The translations under genes were made by a program, and so were the position numbers. The notes under the pieces are model-generated. The model ran no database searches and was not told where the DNA came from. It worked only from the letters and a program-made list of their open reading frames with translations. A DNA stretch of 29,907 nt, from positions 1 through 29,907 of the forward strand of contig LUCW03000127.1 in assembly GCA_001586965.3 (NCBI GenBank), in the 5' to 3' direction. Position 1 is the stretch's first letter, and each line of letters starts with the position of its first letter. Positions 7,824 through 16,959 of the stretch are shown here, piece after piece. The stretch is from Sphaeroforma sirkka. Lineage: Eukaryota > Opisthokonta > Ichthyosporea > Ichthyophonida.

Positions 7824-7938
7824 ACTCGTACATATAGGCACATACTTACTCGATAAGTCATGACCGAAACCGTTTTTACTTTGGTTTTCGCTTTACCAAC
7901 TAGATCGTATCTTAACGTACGTTCGTAGTTCTAAAAGC

Positions 7939-7950
7939 TACTGGGGGCTA
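7939..7950 (+). other. polypurine tract of element A
   Basis: ctgggggcta lies directly before the TGTAG start of the 3' LTR, where the plus-strand primer is expected. It is the same in element C (reverse strand, 25566-25575), and D has a longer version at 18069-18083. Confidence 0.7.
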
Positions 7951-8546
7951 TGTAGAAATACGGCCTCCGGTCAGTCTAAAATATCAAGATCAATTGAGAT
8001 AATACATTGGTTTTTATTTGTATTTTAAATAATTTAGTACAAGCTCTTTTTCCAATATTTCCAAAGTGTTCTAAATTCACTTTGATGGCTCCAATAGCCT
8101 GAGTATTTGGTATGACTCATCTACTTGGACCTATTTGAGACATTAGTAGATGTAGGATATTATAAACTAAATTTTATAATCTCCGAACTACTACTTATCG
8201 ATTTTGGTCCTCCCGCCAATCTCCAAAATCCAATAAGTCTTTTTCTTTTTCTAACTTTTCTTCAGATGGAACTTTATTTATATCAGCCAATGTATTAACG
8301 TGACTTACGTTATTATGTCTATTTACAAATTAGGCAAGTGGTCATGAACACTTAGTACTTCTAGTGAAAATTATTCAATAAAGAACAGCTAGAGGTACGC
8401 CCTGTGTGATCGAGGATATTTAGGCTCTTAACAAGAGGCAGTCCCGATCATTCTTACACAAGCTACCACTACTAAATCCTAACTGACTAAATTGTATTTT
8501 AGTTTAATATAGTTTGAAACCTAGTAATTTTCCATCGAAATTTACA
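7951..8546 (+). repeat. 3' LTR of element A (596 bp)
   Basis: Near-identical to 887-1483. Differences I could see are two shorter T runs, cttatcg for cttacag, cagcc for cagct, aagagg for aacagg, ctact for ctgct, one extra T near the end, and aaattt for aagttt. It ends TTTACA, then unrelated DNA (ctatgagtg) follows. Confidence 0.95.
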
Positions 8547-8738
8547 CTATGAGTGTAATCTAAAATGCTGGTACTGGGGATGATGTAGTTTTATCAGTCG
8601 AAGACTCGTTCTGCACATACCCATGAACATTACCCCGTTAACATTGGAAAAATTCAGCCCATGGCACAACCATGTGGATTGTGTACATGTAAGAGCAATT
8701 CTAGACAGAATGTCCGAGCTGTGAATTTAACATAGCGC
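8547..8738. other. unassigned flank of element A
   Basis: No similarity to other parts of the window and no convincing coding frame. It joins the 3' LTR without a target-site duplication. Confidence 0.4.
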
Positions 8739-8972
8739 CTACAGAACTACACAAGCTTCTCAAGCTTCTGGAACACCTGTGCCAAACATACATCTGTGAA
8801 GGCTCGTCCAGCCTGTTTCTCTCGCCTTTCGTTAAGCAAATGTTTCTCTACGGATCCTATCACTTTTTGCCTGGAATATTGGGGTTAAGATATCACTTAC
8901 CACAGTAGGCATGGATTTAGCACCGTGCTTCAACATTCCCATAATACTAATTGTACTATACTGTACTTTACA
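8739..8972 (-). pseudogene. unknown coding repeat, copy 1 (decayed)
   Basis: About 235 bp that align, roughly four bases in five, with 10458-10692 in the same orientation. On the - strand both encode the same peptide core (PTVVSDILTPIF here, PTVVNDILTLIF there; then DRIRRETFA and TGWTSLHR). Matching amino acids despite many base changes suggests past selection on the protein. This copy has an in-frame TAA after RRETFA and further stops near its end. The family is not recognised. It could be an exon of a duplicated host gene or part of an unknown transposon. Confidence 0.45.
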
Positions 8973-9544
8973 CTGGTTCGGGTTATTTATATATCAATCA
9001 GTACTTGACTACTGTCGGAAATTCACTAGCCCGCGAGTGACCTGTGTCAAAAATTGATGTTGATTTGCTCTCGCGTTATAGCTCTATCATCAGTCGCACG
9101 CTGCTGTGAGAATACTGTGCAAACATCAATCATATCCCTTCATAACCCGTAGCGCTCTATAAGACATTTGTCATATAAAAAGCAAATAAATAACTGTATA
9201 AGTGTACCGATGTTTGTCTCGTCTGTAGCTGCAGTGCACATTCTCCGTTCATAGCTTCGTTTCGTGATTGTGGATGCCATTGTTGTTAATACACAACAAT
9301 AATCCTGTGTGATATTGCAGAAATACGTGCTGCCACATGCTATGACATCGTGCTTTATGGTGGCACAATTCTTATACTCACTGAAAAATGCCCATACAAG
9401 TCGTTCGATACGCACATGAGAGACTTGGTTTTACGCTCTGTGCAGACACCGATAAATGAAGCTACGTTCTTGTGCAAATCAAGCGCATCTCTAGTGCGTG
9501 CTGGCGTGCACTTGGCGGCTTATTGTGCAGTAGGATACAAGATT
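8973..9544. other. unassigned AT-rich stretch
   Basis: Frames of 91 codons (- strand, 9140-9415) and 66 codons (+ strand, 9350-9550) overlap in opposite directions and have no protein-like features. No repeats or RNA genes are seen. Confidence 0.35.
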
Positions 9545-9728
9545 GGTTGATTCAGTTATTCACCTAATTTACTACAAAACTTTCGATCTCAGTCCGCACG
9601 ATCCGCTCCTGGATGGATTTCTCTGAACATTCCACGCTGGGATTAGCACTCCTTTGTAGTAAACTAAGTGACTGACTGAACCAATCAACCTATTATTTGC
9701 TGGTTCAGTCATTCACCTAATTTACTAC
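9545..9728. repeat. foldback (MITE-like) repeat with a third arm copy
   Basis: The left arm at 9545-9578 (ggttgattcagttattcacc and on to actacaaa) is inverted at 9653-9690 with about 75 bp between arms. A third, direct copy of the arm lies at 9702-9728 (ggttcagtcattcacctaat then ttactac). No transposase is present. It could be a small DNA-transposon derivative plus a neighbouring remnant. The ends and any target duplication are unclear. Confidence 0.5.
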
Positions 9729-10457
9729 ATGCCGTGGTTTGATTATATGTGATATCGCGATGCAGTAAGATATAGAATATCAACGTGCTGTCAACTCGTG
9801 CATGTCGAAGTTGTAGTGCTGTCGCGATAGATATAATGTCACGGCAGTCTACAAATATAAGCATATGTATTACGGGCTGATTGCAGTCTGCCAGCTTCTG
9901 GTTACCCTTCCGTGCCTCTGACACATCCAGACTCTGTGACTCATCGCTGCTAGAACTATTTTCCAAATTTGTCATTCCAGAGTGTGAGGTTGGCTAGTCT
10001 GTCATTGTAGTCTAAGCATTCGATTAGGGATAGTATAATCTATTTTAAAAAAGATAAGTTACAATGTATGTATGTTACAATGTATGTACATATGGTATGG
10101 CTCTCATAACCGTTATAGTGGTTCGGGAAAGATCGATGGGAAGAAGTGGTCAGTAAATTCTCGTTTGAAGCTTGGGCCAAGTGAGTCGACGATGAAGGAT
10201 ATGCGCTGGTCAATTCGGGCCGATGCTGACAAAAAAACTGACACCATCGAGTGTGCCATGTATTCGCTTGCTGGCCTACTATGTAGTGTACCCATCTCTG
10301 TGGTACGGATCGGGTCTGCGCCGTGTAGTGCCGTAGAATTGGTTAGTGCAGAGTACGAAATACCGAGTAGGACCAAGTTGTCCGTCATAATTCGGTCGAG
10401 GAGCGAGGACGAGGGTGAGCCCAATGCCGCACCAGACCACGGATGCACTTGGTATTG
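9729..10457. other. unassigned stretch with antisense-overlapping frames
   Basis: A 130-codon + frame (10072-10464) and a 111-codon - frame (10113-10448) overlap almost fully. I recognise neither. The local base composition (fewer TAN stops) may explain both. A short gtatgtatgttacaat-type repeat lies at about 10061-10090. Confidence 0.3.
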
Positions 10458-10842
10458 CCTATAAAGCTACACAAGCTTCTCCAGCTTCAGGAAGAACTGT
10501 GCCATACATTTACCTGTGAAGGCTCGCCCAGCCTGTTCTTCTCTCTTTTCGTTTGGCAAATATCTCTTTAAGGATCCTATCACGCTCTGCACGGAATATT
10601 AGGGTTAAGATATCATTTACCACAGTAGGTATGAATGTAGCACCTTGCTTCGACCTTCCCATACTACTACTCACACTATACTGTACGTAAGAGATAAAGC
10701 TACCCGTCTCTTTCCTCGCCGTCGGGCATCTACCTTGCGATAGTGTTTGCGGTTTCAACGATGACTTTGCGTCGGACTTGAGGACTTTTCTCCGGGACTC
10801 TGCTTCTGAGAACTGTTTGGCACTAAAGAGATATCTGTGCAC
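10458..10842 (-). CDS. unknown ORF containing coding repeat, copy 2
   Basis: On the - strand a frame of 110 codons runs from 10842 to 10510. Its C-terminal half (from YVQYSVSSSMGRS onward) matches the peptide of copy 1 at 8739-8972. DNA similarity continues to about 10458, beyond the TAG stop. The N-terminal half is basic and Ser/Lys-rich and has no counterpart near copy 1. There are no membrane segments or known motifs. It may be a fragment of a larger duplicated gene. Confidence 0.4.
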
Positions 10843-11740
10843 ATAACCAGTTTGTTATTTGCAGTATCAACTATTCTGTTATGTTTGCTGACAAGCATAG
10901 TGTCCTTGACCAGAAAGTTGATCCATTGTTTTTCTATTTTGCGGATCGGAACTTCGTGTCGACAGCTTTCTTCCTAAATATTTTCCCCACACACTTCCTG
11001 ACTAAGCCTATATGTATACAATATTGCTTGTATACTTACCTTGGGGACCAAAAGCACGTTTTCTAGCTGATAGTCGTAATCTCACATATTTTCGCGATGA
11101 GGTCATGTATTAGAAAGCGTGTTAATTCTGAACTGAACCTTTGAATATTAGTTTTTCTCGTTTGAAATGCTTCACATTCATAGACGCACTCCCTCTATGC
11201 TTATTCAGTGCATAATCAGTCTCAAGCTGAGACATACTGGGGTGCAGGGCTTTCACCCATTTATTTTGCCTGTGCGTCAGCTTCCTGGTTTTGGACTTTA
11301 TTATTGGGCTTCAACGATTGGGCAGTGCTAAAATGTGGTCGCTAAATTTAATAAATACAGCCATTGTCGCCACACATACATTGTTTTAGGGTTTTTAGGC
11401 GTTTAAACTGTTTAGTTGTGCAATCTTTTGTTTGAATGTTCTTAGTTGTTCATTGTAGACATTAGTATAAGGATGTGCTTTTCTAGAAATATATTGTCAC
11501 AATTTTAAAGTAGATTGTCACAATTTTAAGACCATGTAAGAATTCTTTGGTTGTTAAACGCTGTTTTTAAATTGAGACATCAATCTCTCTTATTTTAACT
11601 TAAACCATGTATGAACTGAGAAGTTCATACCTACAGAACACGGAGAACATGATAACAACGCATATATTGGTGCTAGTAGACTATTCTTAGGTTGAGAAAT
11701 CCTTTAAACACATCAATAAAGACGTAAATGGTCATTAGAT
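10843..11740. other. AT-rich non-coding stretch
   Basis: No supported gene. A 61-codon frame at 10881-11066 is probably chance. The only structure seen is the short tandem repeat at 11493-11530. Confidence 0.4.
11493..11530. repeat. two-copy 21-bp tandem repeat
   Basis: attgtcacaattttaa occurs twice with a period of 21 bp (11493 and 11514). It is a simple local duplication with no known role. Confidence 0.6.
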
Positions 11741-12634
11741 TGTTTTAGGATCAGATTCAGATGTTAAAGCTTTTACAGTTTTGCTCTTATAAGTGACTTT
11801 TTTGACTTGGTCTTGCAGTAAGAAAGCTTTGCCTTAATCCTATCATCCTTGGGAAGTTTCAGGAAGACTTATTCATTCGTACGTACAATGCTTTCAATGC
11901 AGGTATCAATGTCAGTATCCTCTTCTACCATATCCATTATATCTTGTTGATATAGCTTGGGAAAACTCTCTGTCTTACGTATATTTTAACAGCAGGCGGT
12001 ACATATGCTTCGCCTCCAGCCTTAGCGTCGGCCTCAGATAATCTCTGTTGCTTTTCCATTTCAATTTCCCTTTTGCGCTTGTTTTCAAGACTCTTCTTCG
12101 CATGTGTCGTGATTGATATCTATGTTTGTATATCCATTGATATCTGTGTTCATATAACCAGTTCTCCTGGAAGCGAATACCTCCCAGGCTACATCAACTT
12201 TAGCTGGGCAAGCATTGATCCAAGTTGTATCTTTAAGTAATGATTCATCTCGCCCATTTCAAACATATCCTTAATATCTTGTACATACTTATTGATAAAT
12301 TTGTTTACCAAACAGTCTTCGTCTTGCCCTTCCCTCTTAAGCTTAGGAGGATGGATGATCTTGGCCAGTTCTACCTCCTAAAATTCGTCGCAATCATTAC
12401 GTACTGCTACGGCATGCTAAACGATGGATGCATTTGCATATCAGATAGCTGTAGCAAGCATATCAGCTCTATTCTTGGGCCTTTATATTCTCCAACACGG
12501 TGTTTGTCTCTACCTCTATCATGTGGCCCAAGAATAGTGCCCAATTTTGACTGTTTAACAACGTGCACATTTGACAAGCGTTTCTTTATCTGGATCACCA
12601 GTGCCACAATATACGAGCTCGTCCGCTGCAATAC
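11741..12634 (-). pseudogene. decayed unknown gene, lysine-rich protein
   Basis: A chain of - strand segments in shifting frames reads like one protein of about 290 residues. In order from high to low coordinate: a possible zinc-finger piece (YCGTGDPDKETLVKCARC), then VELAKIIHPPKLKREG..VNKFINKYVQDIKDMFE, then TTWINACPAKVDVAWEVFAS, a charged helix KRKREIEMEKQQRL, EAYVPPAVK, FPKLYQQDIMDMVEEDTDID, LPKDDRIKAKLSYCKTKSKK, and an end near 11741 (SESDPKTI then stop). At least four frameshifts or stops separate the pieces. Some breaks could be introns: a pyrimidine-rich stretch followed by AG sits just before the zinc-finger piece (acceptor at 12635-12636). No family is recognised. The coding call is an inference from residue composition. 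Confidence 0.42.
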
Positions 12635-12656
12635 CTGCATTAAAGAAGAAAGTCGT

Positions 12657-12701
12657 TGAATGTACATTAAAAATGTGAAAAAGTCACTAAATGTACATTC
12701 A
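12657..12701. repeat. perfect 12-bp inverted repeat
   Basis: TGAATGTACATT (12657-12668) and AATGTACATTCA (12690-12701) are exact reverse complements 21 bases apart, and each arm contains the palindrome AATGTACATT. It could mark an LTR end, a regulatory site or simply a hairpin. Confidence 0.55.
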
Positions 12702-12815
12702 CACATTTTCCAACATCAGAAATATTACAATCCTAATTCCAAAACTCAGTATTTTATGGTTCTGGGTTTTGGGTTTTGTATTGGCTTTTTGATAATCTGG
12801 TCCCTAGATGCAACA
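12661..12815 (-). repeat. possible 3' LTR (or part) of element E
   Basis: On the - strand the purine run gttggggggc is followed at once by TGTTGCATC, matching the layout of polypurine tract plus LTR start in the other elements. The far end is unknown. TGTA at 12661 is one possible terminus, but the second LTR of E is not in the window for comparison. The start is moderately supported and the end is a guess. Confidence 0.35.
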
Positions 12816-12825
12816 GCCCCCCAAC
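12816..12825 (-). other. candidate polypurine tract of element E
   Basis: gccccccaac on the + strand reads gttggggggc on the - strand, directly before a TGTT that could open the 3' LTR of E. The spacing and G run match the tracts of A, C and D. Confidence 0.4.
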
Positions 12826-13194
12826 TTTATGCTTCTTAGCCTGCGTAGGAGTAGAAAGTGACATCTTACAGTACTAGAATATCTAGAGGTTAGTGTTCGT
12901 AGACAATGAAAACCTTGTCCCTTAGGGGGCATAAGATGAAAAACCTGCCACCATTATCTATTACATATTACCGATTAATTAAATTTATACTTTCGCAGAA
13001 GTCCTCTTCCATGCTCATCGAAATTAGTCTTGACCGGTGCTCTCGGTTGATCTCAACTTGGCTTAGGAAAACGCATCCCAACGGTGGCTCTACACCCGAG
13101 CCTCTGGTCCTGGTCCTTATCCCTCTGGTGTGTGGGGAGAACATGCTTCTAGGCGAGAAAAGTGGAAGTGTTATGTGGTATCAGTGAGACTTGT
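12826..13194 (-). other. 3' untranslated stretch of element E
   Basis: Between the integrase stop of E and its candidate polypurine tract. No coding frame is supported. An alternative purine-rich run followed by TGTAGAG lies at about 13094 and could instead mark the LTR start. Confidence 0.35.
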
Positions 13195-14121
13195 TCAGGT
13201 CCCCTGCCTCGTGCGCTGTCTGTGGCTCGCTGATCTTTCATCAGTGCTCGTTGTCGCTGACTTCTTTGGCCTTGACTGCCTTCTTTTACGTCTCCGGGGT
13301 TGACGGTATGTTGTAATGGCATCAGCATCTGCGATGTCTGATTCATGCGACCAGGTACGCTCACCATCTGTCCATTGCAGTAGGTACTCTTGGGTTCCAT
13401 CACCTCGGATGGACGGCCTGTCGTCGACTATCGATGAGAACTGAGTCTCTTCTTTTGGTTGTACGTGATTGTTGGAAGTAAATGCTTCCGGAGCACTGGC
13501 CCTTTTTACGAGGCCAAGTAGCTTATCGCTGATCGAGTCAAGATATTTGAGGGCTTTGGTCCCATCAAGGTTACAGACAAAATACCCGTTGCCTTCCTTG
13601 CATACTATTTTGTATGGTCCGCCATTTGGTGCTGTTAACTTGTTCATTTCACCTTGATAGCGGACCATGACAAGGTCCCCTTCCTGGAAATTGACATACT
13701 TCTGTTGATGTTTTCGATCGTATGCTGCTCGCATCTTCTCTTGCTACTGTGCAACATTGCCCTCTAGTTGTGGCCTAATGGCTTCTTCTAAATTTTGTAG
13801 TCGCTCTTCCCAAGATACTGTAGTACTGGGTGCGGTCACTGGCTCATTGTAGTCCGTGAGTGGATTCTGCCTGCGACCAAAGTACACATTAAAGCGCAGT
13901 GACTTGTGTCTTCTGGATGTACGCAGATTATGGCCCATCTGTACGAATGGAAGTCGTGAACACCAGTTACCTGGATTCTGTTCAACGAAATTCCGTAACA
14001 GTGGCATGAGGTTTCTATGTGATCGTTCGTTCGCGCCTAAGACTTTAGGTTGATACGGCCGAAAGAATAGATGTTGCGTTGGCGCTTGTTCAACAACTTT
14101 TGAGAGTATGTTGTTTAACAT
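13195..14121 (-). pseudogene. integrase Glu region, GPY module and chromodomain, element E
   Basis: Two - strand frames in the same phase, 14121-13744 and 13734-13195, are separated by one TAG. The first holds the third catalytic residue (GANERSHRNLMPLLRNFV) and the conserved GHNLRTSRR region. The second has QEGDLVMVRY and GGPYKIVCKEGNGYFV, which form the GPY/F module, then a chromodomain-like segment (EYLLQWTDGERTWSHESDI) and a basic tail rich in Arg and Lys. Chromodomains steer chromovirus integration to heterochromatin (family knowledge). The single stop makes this one of the better preserved integrase ends in the window. Confidence 0.85.
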
Positions 14122-14480
14122 ATTCAGTTCCTTGGTCCGTTTGTGATTTACGGAAATCCATGTTCACACATAATTGGTACTAGTGTGCGTGCTATGGTAG
14201 CCGCTGATTTGTCCATCATTGGACGCAAAATGACGTACGATGAATATACGTCAAGATATACTAACACATATATGTGTCCTCTATTGGAATCCAATAGTGA
14301 CCCTATGGTCTTCACTTGGACTCTGTTGCTTGGATATGCTACTGTAATTGATTATAAGGGTGAAATCTCTTTTTGTGTATTTTATTTTTGAGACATGGTA
14401 TACATCCGCCAATGAACTTGTGTGCATGTTGTTGGATATCAGCCCAATCATGTCCATCTGTTTGCAACTTGTGTACTGTT
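14120..14480 (-). pseudogene. integrase HHCC and core, element E
   Basis: The HHCC module is readable at 14393-14455 (HDWADIQQHAHKFIGGCIPC). The core continues as GHIYVLVYLDVYSSY and ends at TDQGTEY (14120-14140), which carries the second catalytic Asp. Stops and at least two frameshifts lie between, and one extra A after TEY throws off the frame into the next segment. The first catalytic Asp is not clear: the aligned position reads Gly. Confidence 0.7.
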
Positions 14481-14569
14481 CCCTCAGGAGTGTAATCTCA
14501 ATGATGTTAACATGTGTCTCATATTCTGTTGCATGTGGTGCGTCTCAAGAGTGGACTGGTTCTGACGCT

Positions 14570-14989
14570 GCAACGTGTATAGCAGGTTGTTCCCGCGTTG
14601 AATCGAAGTATGGAGACTTAGCTCCTATCTTTGTGACTAATGTGACACCCCATGGGGTCTTGCCGCAAGCCTTCTTGCCCTCTTTGAGAAACATATTGTT
14701 TGTGTTTTCCACTAGCATCGGGTCTTCTTCTAGTCAAAACAAGATCCTTGGAAACCACGAGGCATTGGGGTAATATGGTACACATATCGTGATGCTGGTT
14801 GCCTATCAGGTATGAGCTCCATGGTGGATTCGCCCATGCATTAAATTCCTGCGCCCACTTTTGTTGTAGCGCATCCTGTTTTTCGGTGTAGTATTTATCT
14901 GTGTGCGCATTGGGTGCCGATGCAAACAGATCTACTGTGAACTTCCCAAACCTTCGTTCCGCTTCTTGATAGATTCTGAGGCGTAAAAT
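14570..14989 (-). pseudogene. methyltransferase-like domain, element E
   Basis: In phase with RT/RNase H across a single TGA, the frame continues FGKFTVDLFASAPNAH (D-L-F-A at 14918-14932), then FNAWANPPW with NPPW at 14819-14830. After two frame changes come MFLKEGKKACGKTPWGV and TLVTKIG. The order and motifs match the extra domain of element A (DMFA...NPPC...KKTPWKHTIV) although the two Pols are otherwise well diverged. NPPW is the motif of amino-methyltransferases. The part between NPPW and TPW seems shortened. Confidence 0.65.
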
Positions 14990-16210
14990 TCAGTCTATAG
15001 CCGAAATGGTTATGGGCATGTTCGTTTCCAAGGTGGTGTACTCTTGGCTATTATGTGTTGCCTCATTCGCCTGTTGTAATACTTTTGACTCTTTAGTACT
15101 AAAAGTATATTCATGAAGACGTGACAACATATCTGTCATCTGGTTGTCCTTGCCTGGGACATTTATGATGGAGAAATGGTGGTGACACGTTTTTGCTATC
15201 CACTTGGCTAGCATTGAGTGTGACGTCTGTTGACTGCTCATTTGCGTGAGCGCTTTGTGATCTGTCCACAGTGTTATGTCCCCCCCTTTGATGTATTCGG
15301 AGAAATATTCCAGGCTATATACCAGTGCTAGTAGCTCTTTGATATTTGTGCCATAGCGTTGTTGTGCTGGATTCAAGCCTTTTGGAAAGTAGAGAATGTC
15401 TCTTCTGACTCCATCGATGACTTGAAATAAACACCCTCCTATGCCATAGTCACTAGCACCGTTCATAATTTGAAACGGTACCCCGTCAACAGGGGATGCT
15501 GACGTCGCTAAACAGGCGATGGTTTCTTTGAGTTCTCCCCACTTCTTGATTAGTTCCGGTGTCCATAATATGGATATGTTCTGGTTCATTTTTCCCTTCA
15601 TTAGGTTTCGAAAGCGTTTCGTTGTGTGAGCAAAGTTGGGAACATAGTCTTGCATGTAATTTGCTAGTCCCACTGCTTTGGGCAGATCTTTTTTTGTTCT
15701 GGGTAGTGGCCAATCCATCATTCTTTTCTGTTTCACAGGGTCTGCTTTGAGTCCCTGTGTGGTGACTTTCACCCCAAGAATGTTGACCACTTTGACCGCA
15801 AAGGCACACTTGCTGTGACTGAGTCGGAAGTTTGCGCTAACCAGTCGCTTGATTACTTCACGAACTGCTCTGCGGTGTTCTTCTTCTGTAAGACTCGCAA
15901 TGACTATGTCATCTACATGCACTTGCACTCCTTTGATTTTCATGAGCAGATTCGCCTTGACTCTCTGGAATTGTGCTGTGCGTGAGTGCAGTCCAAACGG
16001 CGCGGACTTGAATGAGTATTGCGCTCCTCTCCACGAGAATGTGAAGAAGTGTTGGCTTACTTCGTCTACTAGGAAGTGATGAAATCCTCCTGTAAGATCT
16101 AGATTTGAAAAGAACTGTGCTCCTTGTAGGTTGTGTAACACTTCCTTTATTTTTGGTAACACAAACTTGTCCTGTTCATATTGATAGCTGATCTCACGTA
16201 AGTCTAGACA
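14990..16210 (-). CDS. reverse transcriptase and RNase H, element E
   Basis: A long - strand frame (open from 16210, 390 codons from GTG 16162). RT motifs: FFSNLDLTGGFHHFL, FKSAPFGLHSRTAQFQ, then VHVDDIVIAS, where VHVDD replaces YLDD and still keeps both catalytic Asp. The thumb has ILGVKVTTQGLKADP. RNase H motifs: ASDYGIGGCLFQ, NIKELLALVYSLEYF, LWTDHKALTQM, and IINVPGKDNQMTDMLSR. It ends in TGA 14987-14989, after which the methyltransferase-like domain follows in the same frame. A TAG at 16211-16213 cuts it from the RT N-terminus. Confidence 0.93.
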   Translation of the reverse strand, partial: CLDLREISYQYEQDKFVLPKIKEVLHNLQGAQFFSNLDLTGGFHHFLVDEVSQHFFTFSWRGAQYSFKSAPFGLHSRTAQFQRVKANLLMKIKGVQVHVDDIVIASLTEEEHRRAVREVIKRLVSANFRLSHSKCAFAVKVVNILGVKVTTQGLKADPVKQKRMMDWPLPRTKKDLPKAVGLANYMQDYVPNFAHTTKRFRNLMKGKMNQNISILWTPELIKKWGELKETIACLATSASPVDGVPFQIMNGASDYGIGGCLFQVIDGVRRDILYFPKGLNPAQQRYGTNIKELLALVYSLEYFSEYIKGGDITLWTDHKALTQMSSQQTSHSMLAKWIAKTCHHHFSIINVPGKDNQMTDMLSRLHEYTFSTKESKVLQQANEATHNSQEYTTLETNMPITISAID

Positions 16211-16213
16211 TGC

Positions 16214-16666
16214 CTATACTTTCTTGAGGAGACCTGCTTGGTCATGTGTTGATAACAACGGTAGGTTCAACGTTGTGGGCTTGTCACGTTTGTATATGTG
16301 ACCAACTTTAAGCCATCGTTGCACATTCTCATCCGTTTGAAAAATGTATTTGTGCGGAACAAAGTTGACTTTAGCGTGCCTCTTTTGTCTGACTTTGATT
16401 TCATTTGCAGGTACCGTGACTGTGGAGCCTGGTAGGGTGCAATGAACATCAGGAGGTATATTCGCGTTGGTGTCCAGGAAGTCTGTAAGTGACTCTCTGA
16501 AACCTTCTTGTTCATGCTCTGGGTCCTCATCATGTGGTGTGAGGAGTGATTCCCATTTTGCATCTGTTGGTATAAGTGGATTGATTAACCTTGCTATGTA
16601 TATACCTATGTATGGTAGAATGTCCATACCTAGAAGTATTGGTGTCTTTTTGTCTGGTAAGTCCAA
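16214..16666 (-). CDS. protease C-terminus and RT N-terminus, element E
   Basis: The frame starts within the second half of the aspartic protease (PILLGMDILPYIGI). It continues through a linker and the RT N-terminal region (PLLSTHDQAGLLKKV) and ends at TAG 16211-16213. The next codons (ACLDLREISYQYEQDKF) are clearly the RT fingers, so the stop is a point lesion inside one ORF. Confidence 0.82.
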   Translation of the reverse strand: MDLPDKKTPILLGMDILPYIGIYIARLINPLIPTDAKWESLLTPHDEDPEHEQEGFRESLTDFLDTNANIPPDVHCTLPGSTVTVPANEIKVRQKRHAKVNFVPHKYIFQTDENVQRWLKVGHIYKRDKPTTLNLPLLSTHDQAGLLKKV

Positions 16667-16905
16667 TACTTCAAAACACTGAGAGGTCTTCCTACCTCCA
16701 TAGTGAATGTCGCAAACTTCTGTTGATCGCGTTATATTGGCGCATCTATTTGTGCTAGCTATATATACCCTGGTTGCGCTCTAACAGGCAGATATAAATA
16801 TATAATTCTGCAACTACACTTTTGTCCATGTATGCGCGTTGTGCACCTGAATCTACTAGTGCATTGTATGTAGAGGTTCTTGTATGTATTGCCATTGATT
16901 TGTAT
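16667..16905 (-). pseudogene. protease active-site region, element E
   Basis: The - strand reads YNALVDSGAQRAYMDKSVV, with the canonical D-S-G-A catalytic triplet at 16842-16853. Two TAG codons and a frameshift follow before the ILLGMD segment. It contrasts with the D-P-G-A of the A/B/C family. Confidence 0.72.
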
Positions 16906-16959
16906 ATCAATGTGTAAACGTTGGTCTCGTGGTTCAGGAAGTGAAGATAAAGGTTGATA

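Larger units (their letters stand above)
887..8546 (+). mobile_element. element A: full-length Ty3/gypsy LTR retrotransposon
   Basis: Two direct LTRs (887-1483 and 7951-8546) enclose gag, protease, RT, RNase H, a methyltransferase-like domain and integrase in Ty3/gypsy order. A polypurine tract abuts the 3' LTR. By eye the LTRs differ at about seven positions plus three one-base homopolymer length differences, so insertion was fairly recent. The flanks (agatg on the left, ctatg on the right) do not form a target-site duplication. Frameshifts occur near 1590, 2195, 4245, 5195, 5435, 5995, 6520, 6715 and 7500, with stops such as 1876. The copy is therefore non-autonomous. No env-like ORF follows integrase. 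Confidence 0.95.

Noticed and set aside
7824..7938. env-like ORF after integrase
   Set aside because: Only about 115 bases lie between the Pol end and the polypurine tract in A; no signal peptide or membrane ORF in any copy.
10072..10464. 130-codon + frame and 111-codon - frame as genes
   Set aside because: They overlap in antisense, have no recognisable motif, and I could not decide between them. They are described as unassigned.
12240..12659. 139-codon + frame as a gene
   Set aside because: It is antisense to the pieces that look coding on the - strand and has a hydrophobic/Cys-rich shadow composition.
14143..14773. Two + frames of 82 and 141 codons
   Set aside because: They are shadows of the integrase and methyltransferase-like region of element E on the - strand.
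13734..16213. Alternative genetic code (TAA/TAG/TGA read as sense)
   Set aside because: In-frame stops of all three kinds occur at different places in different copies, and normal ORF ends also use TGA and TAA. Simple decay fits.
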